A stretch of DNA of 64,000 nucleotides. Source: Plesiomonas sp051652165 (GTDB taxonomy: Bacteria; Pseudomonadota; Gammaproteobacteria; Enterobacterales; CAMTGL01). The stretch covers positions 124,001 through 188,000 of the forward strand of contig NZ_JBOFTR010000003.1 in NCBI RefSeq assembly GCF_051652165.1. The letters run 5' to 3'. Every line of letters starts with the position of its first letter. The first letter of the stretch is position 1. This document shows, one piece after another, positions 29,798 through 39,255 of the stretch. The position numbers and the translations under genes are program-made. The notes under the pieces are model-generated. The model saw only the letters and a list, made by a program, of their open reading frames with translations. It did no database searches and had not been told where the DNA came from.

Positions 29798-30817
29798 TTA
29801 CAGATCAAATTGCACTTCATCAATCAGCTTGAGTGCCTGATTATAATTATTGGCAATCGTTTCTAATGGCAAAGTATCAGCCTTAAATGTTCCCCACGAT
29901 GCCACCAGCTCTGACGGTTTAACATCTGCTTTTACTGGGTATTCAAAGTTAGTTTCTGCATACATATGCTGCGCCGTATCACCACTGAGGAACTCCATCA
30001 GTTTTACTGCGTTCTCTTTGTTCGGTGCAAACTTAGTCAAAACCACACCGCTAATATTGACATGTGTGCCATCAGTTTGTTGATTAGGAAAGTTAATAAC
30101 CGCCGCTTCTGCCCATGCCCGCTGCTTTGGATCTTCGATCATTTTACCCAGATAGTAGCTGTTGCCCAGCGCCAAATCACAAACACCCTCTTTGATGGCT
30201 TTGACTTGATCACGATCGCCGCCCTGCGGTTTTTGTGCCAGATTTGCTTTCACGCCCTCTAACCATGCACGGGTTTTTTCAACACCTTGATGTGCGATCA
30301 TTGAGGCAACCAGTGAGACGTTGTAAGAGTTCTTACCTGAACGAACACACACTTTACCTTTGTATTTTGGATCAGCCAGATCAGCGTAGTTAAAGCTTAT
30401 CGGCAATGCACCCATACGATCTTTTGAGGAGTAAATAGCACGGGCACGCAGTGTCAGCGCAAACCAGCGGCCTTCTGAATCACGGTATTGGGCTGGAATA
30501 TTTTTCTCAAGAATGGGATCTTTTAACGGCTGTGCAAGGCCTGCGTTCACCACTTCCATCACACGGCTGATATCAACGGTCAATACTACGTCAGCAGGGC
30601 TTAATTCACCTTCACGTTTTAAACGCTCAACCAGCCCTTTTTCGGCATATACCATATTGACTTTAACACCGGTCTCTTTAGTGAACTCTTTGAGCATAGG
30701 CTCTATCAGATATGGCTGACGATAAGAGTAAACATTCACTTCATTGCTTGCTGCAAATGCTGAAGCGGAAATAACGCTTGCCGCCAACAGAGTCAGAGTA
30801 CCGAGTGTACGTTTCAT
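29798..30817 (-). CDS. fbpA: Periplasmic ferric iron-binding protein FbpA
   Basis: 339 residues with a Sec signal peptide (MKRTLGTLTLLAASVISASAFA, cut after A22). Extracellular solute-binding protein type 1, beginning NEVNVYSYRQPYL after cleavage, which is the class of Fe3+-binding proteins. The paired tyrosines that bind iron in this family are Y221-Y222 (GNSYYLGKM). First gene of the fbpABC operon, with a Fur-like site about 106 bp upstream. Confidence 0.92.
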   Translation of the reverse strand: MKRTLGTLTLLAASVISASAFAASNEVNVYSYRQPYLIEPMLKEFTKETGVKVNMVYAEKGLVERLKREGELSPADVVLTVDISRVMEVVNAGLAQPLKDPILEKNIPAQYRDSEGRWFALTLRARAIYSSKDRMGALPISFNYADLADPKYKGKVCVRSGKNSYNVSLVASMIAHQGVEKTRAWLEGVKANLAQKPQGGDRDQVKAIKEGVCDLALGNSYYLGKMIEDPKQRAWAEAAVINFPNQQTDGTHVNISGVVLTKFAPNKENAVKLMEFLSGDTAQHMYAETNFEYPVKADVKPSELVASWGTFKADTLPLETIANNYNQALKLIDEVQFDL

Positions 30818-30851
30818 TAAATTCCATCCCTAAATAGAAGCACGCTTTATT

Positions 30852-30917
30852 CCACCTACATGGTGGCATAGGTTATAACACGGTTATTATGGTGCTATTG
30901 CTACACCATAAGATAAC
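30852..30917 (-). other. Inverted repeats in the fbpA leader
   Basis: GTTATTATGGTG (30883-30894) pairs imperfectly with CACCATAAGATAAC (30904-30917), and CCACC/GGTGG (30852-30866) forms a second small hairpin. Both lie between the Fur-like site and the fbpA start, i.e. in the 5' untranslated region. Confidence 0.4.
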
Positions 30918-30922
30918 ACGAG

Positions 30923-30937
30923 TGATAATTACTCTCA
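30923..30937 (-). promoter_or_regulatory. Fur-box-like site at the fbpA promoter
   Basis: TGATAATtACTCTCA matches 12 of 14 bases of the 7-1-7 Fur model (TGATAAT-N-ATTATCA). On the minus strand a TATAAT at 30947-30952 lies just upstream, so the site would cover the transcription start. Iron-dependent repression is inferred. Confidence 0.6.
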
Positions 30938-31082
30938 TTGCGATTGATTATACGGATTTGAAATTAAGTGTCATCTGATTTATATCTTTATGCATAAAAA
31001 AACACGCGATGTGCATCGCGCATTCTATTTTATTGAAGGTATAGAGATAAATTATGCAGAAATGTACTACAAATTATCGATA

Positions 31083-32843
31083 TTACTGACCCACGGTAAA
31101 CGATAACATCATGCCGCTGTCTTCATGCTCAAGCAGATGACAATGCGCCATATAGGGGTGATCGACACCGGCAGGATGATTGAACTGTACCAGCACTTCA
31201 CTGACCCCTCCTTCAACTTGAACGATATCTTTCCAACCTTGGCGGTGTGCCGCAGGTGGATGACCATTCTCTTTGAGTATTCGGAAACGGCAACCATGAA
31301 TATGAAATGGATGCAACATCATGTCGCCCTGACCTGAGATAATCCAGCGTTGATACTCCCCTTGTGGAATATGAAAAGCAGGCGTGGTCATTGAGAATGC
31401 TTGTCCATTAATCCGATTTGCATTCATGAGATCCAGAGGTTGCTCTGCTGTTGTGTTTGCAGCTTTAGCAGAGTGGTTATTCGGCATCCCCTCTTTTGGC
31501 TGGCTATGCATACTGTGATCCATGCTTGCCATGTGATCACTTATGGTGCCCTCTGTTGAGGCTTTCGTTGCAGCATGCCCCATGCTGGCATGATCTTTTT
31601 CAATGCGATTATCTGAGTGACCCGAATGTTCTGCAGGCGCAGATGTTGTCATTTTTGTACGATTCGGTGGTGACATATGCTGCATCATCATCGAGTGATC
31701 CATATTGCCCATTGCGGCCATGCCGTAGCGATCCATCAAGGCTTGCATACCCTCGCGATCAAGACGTGAGTCCATACTCAGGTGCAATTTTTGTACTGGG
31801 AATTTTTGCCATGCGGGTAAAGGGGGCAGCGTACCGAGTGTCGGAGGTAAGGCAGTGACACCAGCTTTATCATTTGGGCGAATTTGCAACACAGGAAGCA
31901 GTTTATCAAAAGGGGGTAATCCCATCCCCATTTGCCCAACAGGGAGTGATATCAGATCAAAGGGCTTACCGTCAGCAGTAGACACTAAAACTTCAAAACG
32001 CTCTCCGGGTAACATACTAAGCTGCTTTAATGCTACTGGTGCTGCTAAAAATCCACCATCGCTGGCAATCACTTGCATATCGCGCCCATCACTACAGGCC
32101 AATAGCATACTGCGTGCATTCGCGCCGTTCAGCAGGCGTAAGCGCACCCAACCACGTGGTGCACTGTGTTGCGGGTAGACCACGCCATTTGTCAGCATAA
32201 TATCGCCAAACCAACCAACGGCAGCAGTCATCACATCGAGTTGATAATCAATTTCACCACGCGCATTTAAACGGCGATCTTGCAAAATCACCGGAATATC
32301 ATCAACACCCCATGTTTTGGGTAGATCAAGACGGCGGCTTTGCTCATCTTCAATCAGCAATAAACCGGCCAACCCCATAGCAACATGACGGCCGGTAATA
32401 TGGTGTGGGTGCGGGTGAAACCAGCAAGTAGCAGCCGGTTGAGTAATATCAAGTTGCGCAGTCCAGCTTTTTCCCACTGGGATCATCTGATGTGGCCCAC
32501 CATCTTGATCGCCTGGTATTTCAAGGCCGTGCCAATGAATAGTGGTACTTTCTGGCAAATTATTGGTGATCTGCAATGCGGTACGCTGGCCCTGTTGTAA
32601 CTTTACCGCTGGCCCTAAAAAACCACCGTTAATACCCCACGTGGGCGTAGCCATACCCGCACGCCAGTACATACTGCCGGTTTGTAAATTCAATTTTACT
32701 GTGCCAGTGTTGTCAGCTTCTAACAAAGGCGGAATGGGTAGGGGTGTACTAAGCGGGGCAGATAGAGCCCCCCATGCGCTGCCAGACCAACTGGTGGCAA
32801 CACCTAAAGCGGAGGCCAATTTAAGAAAATCTCTGCGTTGCAT
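31083..32843 (-). CDS. cueO: CueO-type multicopper oxidase, Tat-exported
   Basis: 586 residues (E. coli CueO 516). Periplasmic cuprous oxidase for copper tolerance. The N terminus MQRRDFLKLA is a twin-arginine signal. Copper motifs: HWHG near residue 103, WFHPH, HPFHIHG, and the T1 centre with H567-C568-H569, H573 and M578 (HCHLLEHEDSGMM). A Met/His-rich segment at about 370-470 (MDHSMMMQHM, MGH, MASMDHSMHS) is longer than in E. coli and probably binds Cu(I). A CueR-type promoter lies directly upstream. Confidence 0.92.
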   Translation of the reverse strand: MQRRDFLKLASALGVATSWSGSAWGALSAPLSTPLPIPPLLEADNTGTVKLNLQTGSMYWRAGMATPTWGINGGFLGPAVKLQQGQRTALQITNNLPESTTIHWHGLEIPGDQDGGPHQMIPVGKSWTAQLDITQPAATCWFHPHPHHITGRHVAMGLAGLLLIEDEQSRRLDLPKTWGVDDIPVILQDRRLNARGEIDYQLDVMTAAVGWFGDIMLTNGVVYPQHSAPRGWVRLRLLNGANARSMLLACSDGRDMQVIASDGGFLAAPVALKQLSMLPGERFEVLVSTADGKPFDLISLPVGQMGMGLPPFDKLLPVLQIRPNDKAGVTALPPTLGTLPPLPAWQKFPVQKLHLSMDSRLDREGMQALMDRYGMAAMGNMDHSMMMQHMSPPNRTKMTTSAPAEHSGHSDNRIEKDHASMGHAATKASTEGTISDHMASMDHSMHSQPKEGMPNNHSAKAANTTAEQPLDLMNANRINGQAFSMTTPAFHIPQGEYQRWIISGQGDMMLHPFHIHGCRFRILKENGHPPAAHRQGWKDIVQVEGGVSEVLVQFNHPAGVDHPYMAHCHLLEHEDSGMMLSFTVGQ

Positions 32844-32875
32844 CGTGCTATCCGTAACAGGTGAAATGGCCGTTT

Positions 32876-32907
32876 AGACTAATGCCTCCCCTTACAGGAA
32901 GGTCAAG
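32876..32907 (-). promoter_or_regulatory. CueR-type copper-responsive promoter of cueO
   Basis: Reading the minus strand, -35 TTGACC (32901-32906) is separated by 19 bp from TAGTCT (32876-32881). The spacer contains the CueR-type dyad CCTTCC-TGTAAG-GGGAGG. The overlong 19-bp spacer is the hallmark of MerR-family promoters. The -10 is about 33 bp from the cueO start. Confidence 0.8.
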
Positions 32908-33120
32908 TTATTTTCACACTGCAGTTACACCAACTCTGAATATGCAACATGCTGCACTAATGGTTTTCTCACTTGACAATGAGAGATATAAATTATCTGC
33001 CACTTAAAAATGTATACTCTCATAAGTGGTTACATAGCCATTTTATTGCTGTTGTGCTGTTGTACTCTTGTGTCGTGATAACAATACAAACATGGCCTGT
33101 ATTAATATCAAAAGAGGCAC

Positions 33121-33486
33121 TTAACGCCCTTCAATCAAAAATTGCTGATAAGCTAACAGTGCTTGTTCAAAGTCCTCTAATCCGCACAAACTGAGGCTCT
33201 CTTCATCATAATATTGCATATCATCTTCGAGCTGATCGCTCTCAAAGCTCATGATGTTGGCACGCACCATGACCTCTTCGCCATCCATCAACAGGCTAAA
33301 TTCGCGCCCAGTGTGTTGCCACTGCCGTTCTGAACCGCGCACGCTATCAATCGCCGACAAAATATCCGTCAGAAACGGCAGATTGCCGGCAATTTCATCA
33401 TTAATCCAACAGGCTAGAGCTTCGTGCCCCATCGAAAACTGGGCTTTCACAGCCCCCATCAGGTCACGGCGAAATTCGTAATCCAT
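33121..33486 (-). CDS. yacL: UPF0231 family protein YacL
   Basis: 121 residues (E. coli 120). Acidic cytosolic protein of unknown function. Conserved blocks MDYEFRRD, SMGHEALACW, LLMDGEEVMVRAN and YYDEESLSLCGLEDF match E. coli YacL. The ATG at 33486 is the family start; the frame extends to 33531 without similarity. It lies next to acnB as in E. coli. Confidence 0.93.
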   Translation of the reverse strand: MDYEFRRDLMGAVKAQFSMGHEALACWINDEIAGNLPFLTDILSAIDSVRGSERQWQHTGREFSLLMDGEEVMVRANIMSFESDQLEDDMQYYDEESLSLCGLEDFEQALLAYQQFLIEGR

Positions 33487-33635
33487 TGGTATCCCCTTTA
33501 ATTTTTGCAGATATGGCCATGCAGGGCGCACAGCATACGGTCAAACACAACAATGAGAGTATATCGTATCGCAATAACACGCGCCTACAGCACCACTTTC
33601 CAGACACCGGAAAACACCATATACCGCCAATAAGG

Positions 33636-33667
33636 TAAAAAAAAAGCGGGAAGTTCACCTTCCCGCT
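33636..33667 (-). terminator. Terminator of acnB
   Basis: AGCGGGAAG / CTTCCCGCT stem with a 5-nt loop, followed on the minus strand by nine or more Ts. Confidence 0.9.
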
Positions 33668-33786
33668 CAATCTATCGAGCACAAACAGCCGTTACTGAAT
33701 GGCTAAGGCAGGGGTACACCTCAGACTTTCAGGCAGGGCCGCATTGTCATTGTTATGAGAATGACAATAGCTATTGTAGCGCCCTG

Positions 33787-36384
33787 TTACAGCGCAACCT
33801 GAAAAATCACGTTATCGGCTTTTTGTGTGTAATCAGACAACTGATTAAAGTTCAGATAACGGTAGGTATCTGCTGCCGTTAGATCAATTTCCTGCATCGC
33901 AGCCAGATACTCACTCACTTCTGGCAAACGCCCTAGCACTGCTGACAACGCTGCCAGTTCTGCAGAGGCCAGATACACGTTAGCGCCTGTCCCTAAGCGA
34001 TTCGGAAAGTTACGGGTTGAGGTTGAGACAACCGTTGCCCCATCATGTACCCGCGCCTGATTTCCCATGCACAGTGAACAACCGGGGATCTCAATACGTG
34101 CACCGGAGCGGCCATACACGCCGTAGTATCCCTCTTCGGTTAACTGGGCGGCATCCATTTTGGTTGGCGGAGCTATCCATAAACGGGTTGGGATCTGGCC
34201 TTTGAATTTATCCAGCATTTTACCCGCGGCGCGGAAGTGGCCAATATTGGTCATGCACGAACCAATAAAGACTTCGTCAATTTTGCCACCAGCCACATCA
34301 GAGAGCAGGCGCGCATCATCAGGATCATTTGGCGCACACAAGATTGGCTCACAAATCTTGTTCAGATCGATTTCGATAATCGCGCTGTACTGGGCATCAG
34401 GATCGGCACTCATCAGTTGCGGATCAGCCAACCAGCTCTGCATCCCCAAAATACGGCGCTCTAGAGTACGGCGATCGCCATAGCCTTCAGCTATCATCCA
34501 CTTGAGTAGCACAATATTGGAGTTCAGATACTCAATAATCGGCTCTTTATCCAACTTGATAGTACAACCCGCCGCAGAGCGTTCAGCCGAGGCATCAGCC
34601 AGTTCAAACGCTTGCTCTACTTTCAGTTGTGATAGACCTTCAATCTCTAAGATTCGGCCAGAGAAGATGTTCTTTTTGCCTTTTTTCTCCACCGTCAGCA
34701 AACCCTGCTCGATGGCGTAATAAGGAATCGCATGCACCAGATCACGCAGGGTGATACCCGGTTGCATTTCGCCAGAAAAGCGTACCAAGACTGACTCAGG
34801 CATATCCAGCGGCATCACGCCAGTGGCTGCAGCAAAAGCCACCAGCCCTGAACCTGCAGGGAAGGAGATACCCATCGGGAAACGGGTGTGTGAGTCGCCC
34901 CCCGTACCTACGGTATCGGGCAGCAACATGCGGTTGAGCCAAGAGTGAATAACCCCATCCCCCGGACGCAAAGCCACACCACCACGGTTCATGATAAAAT
35001 CGGGCAAGGTATGGTGTGTCTGCACATCAACCGGTTTTGGATAAGCGGCGGTATGGCAAAATGACTGCATGGTCAAATCCGCCGAGAAGCCCAAACAAGC
35101 AAGATCTTTCAGCTCATCACGCGTCATCGGGCCGGTGGTATCTTGTGAGCCGACGGTGGTCATCTTCGGTTCACAGTATGTTCCCGGACGCACGCCCTGA
35201 ACACCACAGGCTTTACCGACCATTTTCTGCGCTAAGGTATAACCTTTGCCGGTATCTGCCACCGCTTGTGGCAGGCGGAACACGGTACTGACCGGCAGCC
35301 CCAGTGATTCGCGGGCTTTGCTGGTTAAACCACGGCCAATAATCAGCGGAATACGCCCACCGGCGCGCACTTCATCCAACAACACATCGGTTTTCAAGCT
35401 AAAACGGGCCACAACCTGCTGAGTGCTGTGCAGACGCACTTCCCCTTGGTACGGGTAAATGTCTATTACATCACCCATTTTGAGTTGGCTGACATCCACC
35501 TCAATAGGCAGAGCGCCGGCATCTTCCATGGTGTTAAAGAAAATCGGCGCAATGTTGCTGCCTAAAACGATACCACCGGCACGTTTGTTTGGCACATATG
35601 GGATGTCATCCCCCATAAACCACAGCACTGAGTTCGTCGCCGATTTACGTGAAGAGCCGGTACCGACCACATCACCCACATAGGCCAGCGGAAAACCTTG
35701 TTGTTTCAGTGCATCAAGCTGTTTAATTGGGCCTACAGTGCCCGGTTGATCGGGGTCAATACCCTCGCGCGGGTTTTTCAGCATGGCCAGTGCATGCAGT
35801 GGAATATCAGGGCGCGACCACGCATCAGGGGCTGGCGAGAGATCATCGGTGTTAGTTTCACCGGTGACTTTAAAGACGGTTACTGTAATTTTTTCGGCTA
35901 CCGGCGCACGCGATAAGAACCATTCAGCCTCAGCCCATGACTCAATAACCTGCTGTGCATACACGTTGCCATTACGGGCTTTATCTTCCACATCGTAGAA
36001 GTTATCAAACATCAGTAGAGTTTGTGACAGGGCATCGGCGGCAATCGAGGCAAGATCAGAGCTATCAAGTAGGTCAATCAGTGGCTGAATATTATAGCCA
36101 CCCTGCATTGTGCCAAGTAGCTTTGCAGCATAAGCAGGGGAAACTATCGGTGAGTGCACATCTTGTTTAGCAACCGCGGCCAGAAAACTGGCTTTCACAT
36201 AGGCCGCTTCATCAACACCTGGTGGAATACGGTTGGCGAGCAGATCGAGTAAAAATGCATCTTCATCTGCAGGAGGGGATTTGAGCAGTTCAATTAATGC
36301 CGCTGCTTGTGCAGCATCGAGTGGTTTAGCCACTACACCTTCGGCGGCACGCTCCGCGACATGTTGACGATACGCTTCTAGCAC
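33787..36384 (-). CDS. acnB: Aconitate hydratase B
   Basis: 865 residues, E. coli length. Main TCA-cycle aconitase, also a 2-methylisocitrate dehydratase and an iron-responsive mRNA-binding protein. The N-terminal HEAT-like domain begins MLEAYRQHVAERAAEG. The [4Fe-4S] ligands are the Cys in GSCMTNIG and the two in GCSLCMGN (near 710, 769, 772). The start codon is GTG, with GAGGA 8 nt upstream. Followed by yacL. Confidence 0.97.
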   Translation of the reverse strand: MLEAYRQHVAERAAEGVVAKPLDAAQAAALIELLKSPPADEDAFLLDLLANRIPPGVDEAAYVKASFLAAVAKQDVHSPIVSPAYAAKLLGTMQGGYNIQPLIDLLDSSDLASIAADALSQTLLMFDNFYDVEDKARNGNVYAQQVIESWAEAEWFLSRAPVAEKITVTVFKVTGETNTDDLSPAPDAWSRPDIPLHALAMLKNPREGIDPDQPGTVGPIKQLDALKQQGFPLAYVGDVVGTGSSRKSATNSVLWFMGDDIPYVPNKRAGGIVLGSNIAPIFFNTMEDAGALPIEVDVSQLKMGDVIDIYPYQGEVRLHSTQQVVARFSLKTDVLLDEVRAGGRIPLIIGRGLTSKARESLGLPVSTVFRLPQAVADTGKGYTLAQKMVGKACGVQGVRPGTYCEPKMTTVGSQDTTGPMTRDELKDLACLGFSADLTMQSFCHTAAYPKPVDVQTHHTLPDFIMNRGGVALRPGDGVIHSWLNRMLLPDTVGTGGDSHTRFPMGISFPAGSGLVAFAAATGVMPLDMPESVLVRFSGEMQPGITLRDLVHAIPYYAIEQGLLTVEKKGKKNIFSGRILEIEGLSQLKVEQAFELADASAERSAAGCTIKLDKEPIIEYLNSNIVLLKWMIAEGYGDRRTLERRILGMQSWLADPQLMSADPDAQYSAIIEIDLNKICEPILCAPNDPDDARLLSDVAGGKIDEVFIGSCMTNIGHFRAAGKMLDKFKGQIPTRLWIAPPTKMDAAQLTEEGYYGVYGRSGARIEIPGCSLCMGNQARVHDGATVVSTSTRNFPNRLGTGANVYLASAELAALSAVLGRLPEVSEYLAAMQEIDLTAADTYRYLNFNQLSDYTQKADNVIFQVAL

Positions 36385-36783
36385 GACGAGTTCCTCTTTT
36401 ATTATCCTAATATCGGGGTTATTCCCCCTGTCCTTGTGTTGTTGCAGGTCTTGCTTATCGTGATGAGCTGGCTATTTTTCATTCAGCTCAGAGAACAAAT
36501 ACATTACTGGAAATACGTGTCAGACTAGCAGAATTTAGGCCTAACTTAAAATAAATGTTACAAGGTTGTTGGTTATTTCTCAGTAACCTGCTAACTGCCA
36601 CAAAATCATCATGCGAGGCCACTGATGTGTTTTACCTTCCCCACAAGCACACTCATGTAAAATAACCAAAAAAAACCAGCCATAAGAAACTTATGGCTGG
36701 TTATGTGACTTGTAGGCTATATAAAACGCACTATTTTAACACTATGTTGTATTGTGCGAATACTGCATCCTAGTATGTGTCTA
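36385..36783. other. acnB-tolC intergenic region (399 bp)
   Basis: No gene seen. It contains the tolC terminator (separate entry) near 36670-36702 and must hold the acnB promoter nearer 36400-36600. No clear operator was recognised. Confidence 0.5.
36667..36702 (-). terminator. Terminator of tolC
   Basis: Perfect 13-bp stem AACCAGCCATAAG / CTTATGGCTGGTT with an AAA loop, followed on the minus strand by eight Ts. Confidence 0.9.
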
Positions 36784-38121
36784 TTATTGTGATGTCTCTT
36801 CAAGAATAACTGGTGATGGTGTATTCAGTGCACTGTTGAGCATTTGAATATTTTTCTCACTCAATTGACCCACCGCCCCTTGTAATGTCAAGGTGTTGAT
36901 CAGGTAGTCATAGCGCGCATTAGCAAGCTGACGATTTACATTGTATAGCGCGCGGGTACTGTTTAGCACATCAACAATAGTACGTGTACCCACTTCATAG
37001 CCCGCTTCCGTTGCATCTAAAGCACTTTTTGCAGAGACAACCGCTTGTTCATTAGCATTAATTGAGCTGATAGAGGCCACAATGTTGTTGTGTGCGGCAC
37101 GAACACTTTTTTGGATACCGCGGTAAATACGCTCTAAATCTTCACTCGAGCTGACAAAAGCATATTCAGCCTCTTTCACCTTAGAGCTAGTGCCGCCGCC
37201 AGAGTAGATTGGAATGGCTAAGTTTAAAGAGACCGATGAGTTACTACCGTGGTTAGACTTCATATAGTTTGAGTTGGTCACTTCGTTATCAGCAAAACCC
37301 ATAGAGCCTTGCAAGCCTAAAGTCGGCATATGACCAGACTCGGCTAAACGAATATTTTCACGTGCCAGCTCTTGGCCTAAACGCGCAACCATCAGGTTTA
37401 AGTTTTTCGAATCCGCCTCTTTCATCAACTGATCAATTTTCAGCGGCTTTTTCGTGCTGAACTTTTTAGTATCTAAGATATTGATTCGACTTGGTAAATT
37501 ACCGGTAATTTCACGCAAGTTCTCTAAGTTATTATCCAGCGTATTTTGTGCTGTAATTTGGCTAGAGATCACCTGATCATATTGTGCTTGAGCATCTTGC
37601 ATATCGGTAATCGCAACTAAACCCACGTCAAAACGCTGTTTAGTTTGTTCAAGTTGGCGATAAACGGCCTTTTTCTCGGCTAAAATAACGGTAAGATCAT
37701 CTTGTGCACGCAGCACGCCAAAATAGGCGTTAGTTACCCGTACAATCAAATCTTGCTGCGCTGCCGTATAGTTAACATCGGCTTGGCTTCCTTTTTTCTC
37801 CGCTTGCGTCAACTTCACCCAATTTGAGCGATCGTACAATGACTGCGCTAAATTGACTTGAGCAGATGAACCATGCGTTTTAGTAAAACGGCTGGCATCG
37901 CGGTTATAGGTGACTGTACCTGCACCTGTCAGTTGTGGCAGTAAAGTTGCACGCGCTTGATTGATTTGCTCAACAACACCATCACGATCAGCAGAAGCCT
38001 TACGCAGTACAGGATCGTTCACTTTTGCTTGCTGATAGATATCCAAGAGTGAATCAGCCTGTGCTGCCAAACTCATGCTACCGAGGCTCAACCCGATTAA
38101 AATGGGAAGAATCTTTTTCAT
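36784..38121 (-). CDS. tolC: Outer membrane channel TolC
   Basis: 445 residues from the chosen start. Trimeric outer-membrane exit duct for multidrug efflux pumps and type I secretion. Signal peptide MKKILPILIGLSLGSMSLAAQA (cut after A22), mature start DSLLDIYQQAKVNDP, which matches E. coli in pattern. The long internal repeat of helical hairpins is visible. ATG 38121 has AAGGA 6-10 nt upstream; the longer frame to 38163 lacks a signal peptide. Divergent from nudF, as in E. coli. Confidence 0.95.
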   Translation of the reverse strand: MKKILPILIGLSLGSMSLAAQADSLLDIYQQAKVNDPVLRKASADRDGVVEQINQARATLLPQLTGAGTVTYNRDASRFTKTHGSSAQVNLAQSLYDRSNWVKLTQAEKKGSQADVNYTAAQQDLIVRVTNAYFGVLRAQDDLTVILAEKKAVYRQLEQTKQRFDVGLVAITDMQDAQAQYDQVISSQITAQNTLDNNLENLREITGNLPSRINILDTKKFSTKKPLKIDQLMKEADSKNLNLMVARLGQELARENIRLAESGHMPTLGLQGSMGFADNEVTNSNYMKSNHGSNSSVSLNLAIPIYSGGGTSSKVKEAEYAFVSSSEDLERIYRGIQKSVRAAHNNIVASISSINANEQAVVSAKSALDATEAGYEVGTRTIVDVLNSTRALYNVNRQLANARYDYLINTLTLQGAVGQLSEKNIQMLNSALNTPSPVILEETSQ

Positions 38122-38265
38122 GGCTATTCCTTGTTCGATAATTTTATTTAAGTTGTGATGCAATCAATCACCGCAAAATTGTGCGTTAGTGTACCAAAGT
38201 CTTCGCAGAGAAATAGGGATTCTGTGCCATATTGATTAAAAATATAACAAAGCAAAGGAAAAAAG

Positions 38266-38303
38266 AATTAAAGTAATCCTTTAATTTCAGCATGTTACTT
38301 TAA
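38266..38303. repeat. Overlapping inverted repeats in the tolC/nudF divergent region
   Basis: AATTAAAG/CTTTAATT (38266-38286, 5-nt spacer) overlaps a second pair TTAAAGTAA (38269-38277) / TTACTTTAA (38295-38303). Located 43-80 bp upstream of nudF in a 224-bp divergent region. Could be an operator or mRNA leader structure. Confidence 0.45.
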
Positions 38304-38345
38304 CTTAACGAAAGAATAATACGACTTTTAGGATAACAACTGCAA

Positions 38346-38990
38346 ATGACTGATACAAACAATCCTGATTATTCAAATGCTTGCATGACTCCTGACGACA
38401 TTGAGATGCTAGAACGTGACACACTCTACCAAGGTTTCTTCTCTTTAGTGCGTTATCGCTTTCACCACCGTCTGTTCAATGGCCAAATGAGCCCTGTTAT
38501 TAGCCGAGAAATTTTTGAGCGTGGCCATGCTGCGGTGTTACTCGCTTATGATCCTAAACGTGATGAAGTCGTTCTGGTTGAGCAGTTACGCATTGCAGCA
38601 CTCGATACAAGCCCTACACCGTGGTTATTAGAGTTGATTGCCGGCATTATCGAGCCTTCTGAACATCCCGAACAAGTGGTGCGACGTGAAGCTCATGAAG
38701 AAGCTGGCATTACTGTGCAGCGTTGTCAGCATATGCTCAGTTACTTAGCAAGCCCAGGGGGAACATCAGAACGCCTTGAACTGTACGTAGGGGAAGTTGA
38801 TGCTACCCTTGCCAAAGGCCTGCACGGGTTGCCCGAAGAGGGCGAAGATATTCGCGTGCACGTAGTCAGCCGTACACAAGCTTATCAGTGGGTTACTGAA
38901 GGTAAGATTGACAATGCTGCATCAATTATTGCGCTGCAATGGCTACAACTGCACGGGCAAGTGCTGCGCGAAAATTGGAGCGCAAGCTGA
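38346..38990 (+). CDS. nudF: ADP-ribose pyrophosphatase (Nudix)
   Basis: 214 residues (E. coli 209). Hydrolyses ADP-ribose to AMP and ribose-5-phosphate. The Nudix box spans residues 100-122 (G...REAHEEAGI), followed by the LASPGGTSERLELY segment typical of ADPRase. Heads the nudF-cpdA-yqiA-parE series; the yqiB gene found after nudF in E. coli is absent, leaving a 265-bp gap. Confidence 0.95.
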   Translation: MTDTNNPDYSNACMTPDDIEMLERDTLYQGFFSLVRYRFHHRLFNGQMSPVISREIFERGHAAVLLAYDPKRDEVVLVEQLRIAALDTSPTPWLLELIAGIIEPSEHPEQVVRREAHEEAGITVQRCQHMLSYLASPGGTSERLELYVGEVDATLAKGLHGLPEEGEDIRVHVVSRTQAYQWVTEGKIDNAASIIALQWLQLHGQVLRENWSAS

Positions 38991-39255
38991 AAAACAGAAA
39001 TGTGTGCCATGCAACAGTTTTGACATTTTAACCTGGGGATTTATCACTGAATTAAACATTGTTCCGAAACATTTAAAATTATCAGATAAACTGCATATCA
39101 AATTACACCATAAAACGGTGTTCATATGGCACAGGCTAAATGCAATATTAAGTGCCTATTTACCTGTGGTATAAGGATAATACGGTATTTACTAAAGTAT
39201 ATTTCATTAATACCTCATACATTAACGTAATAATAGACAAAACGAAGGACACTAC

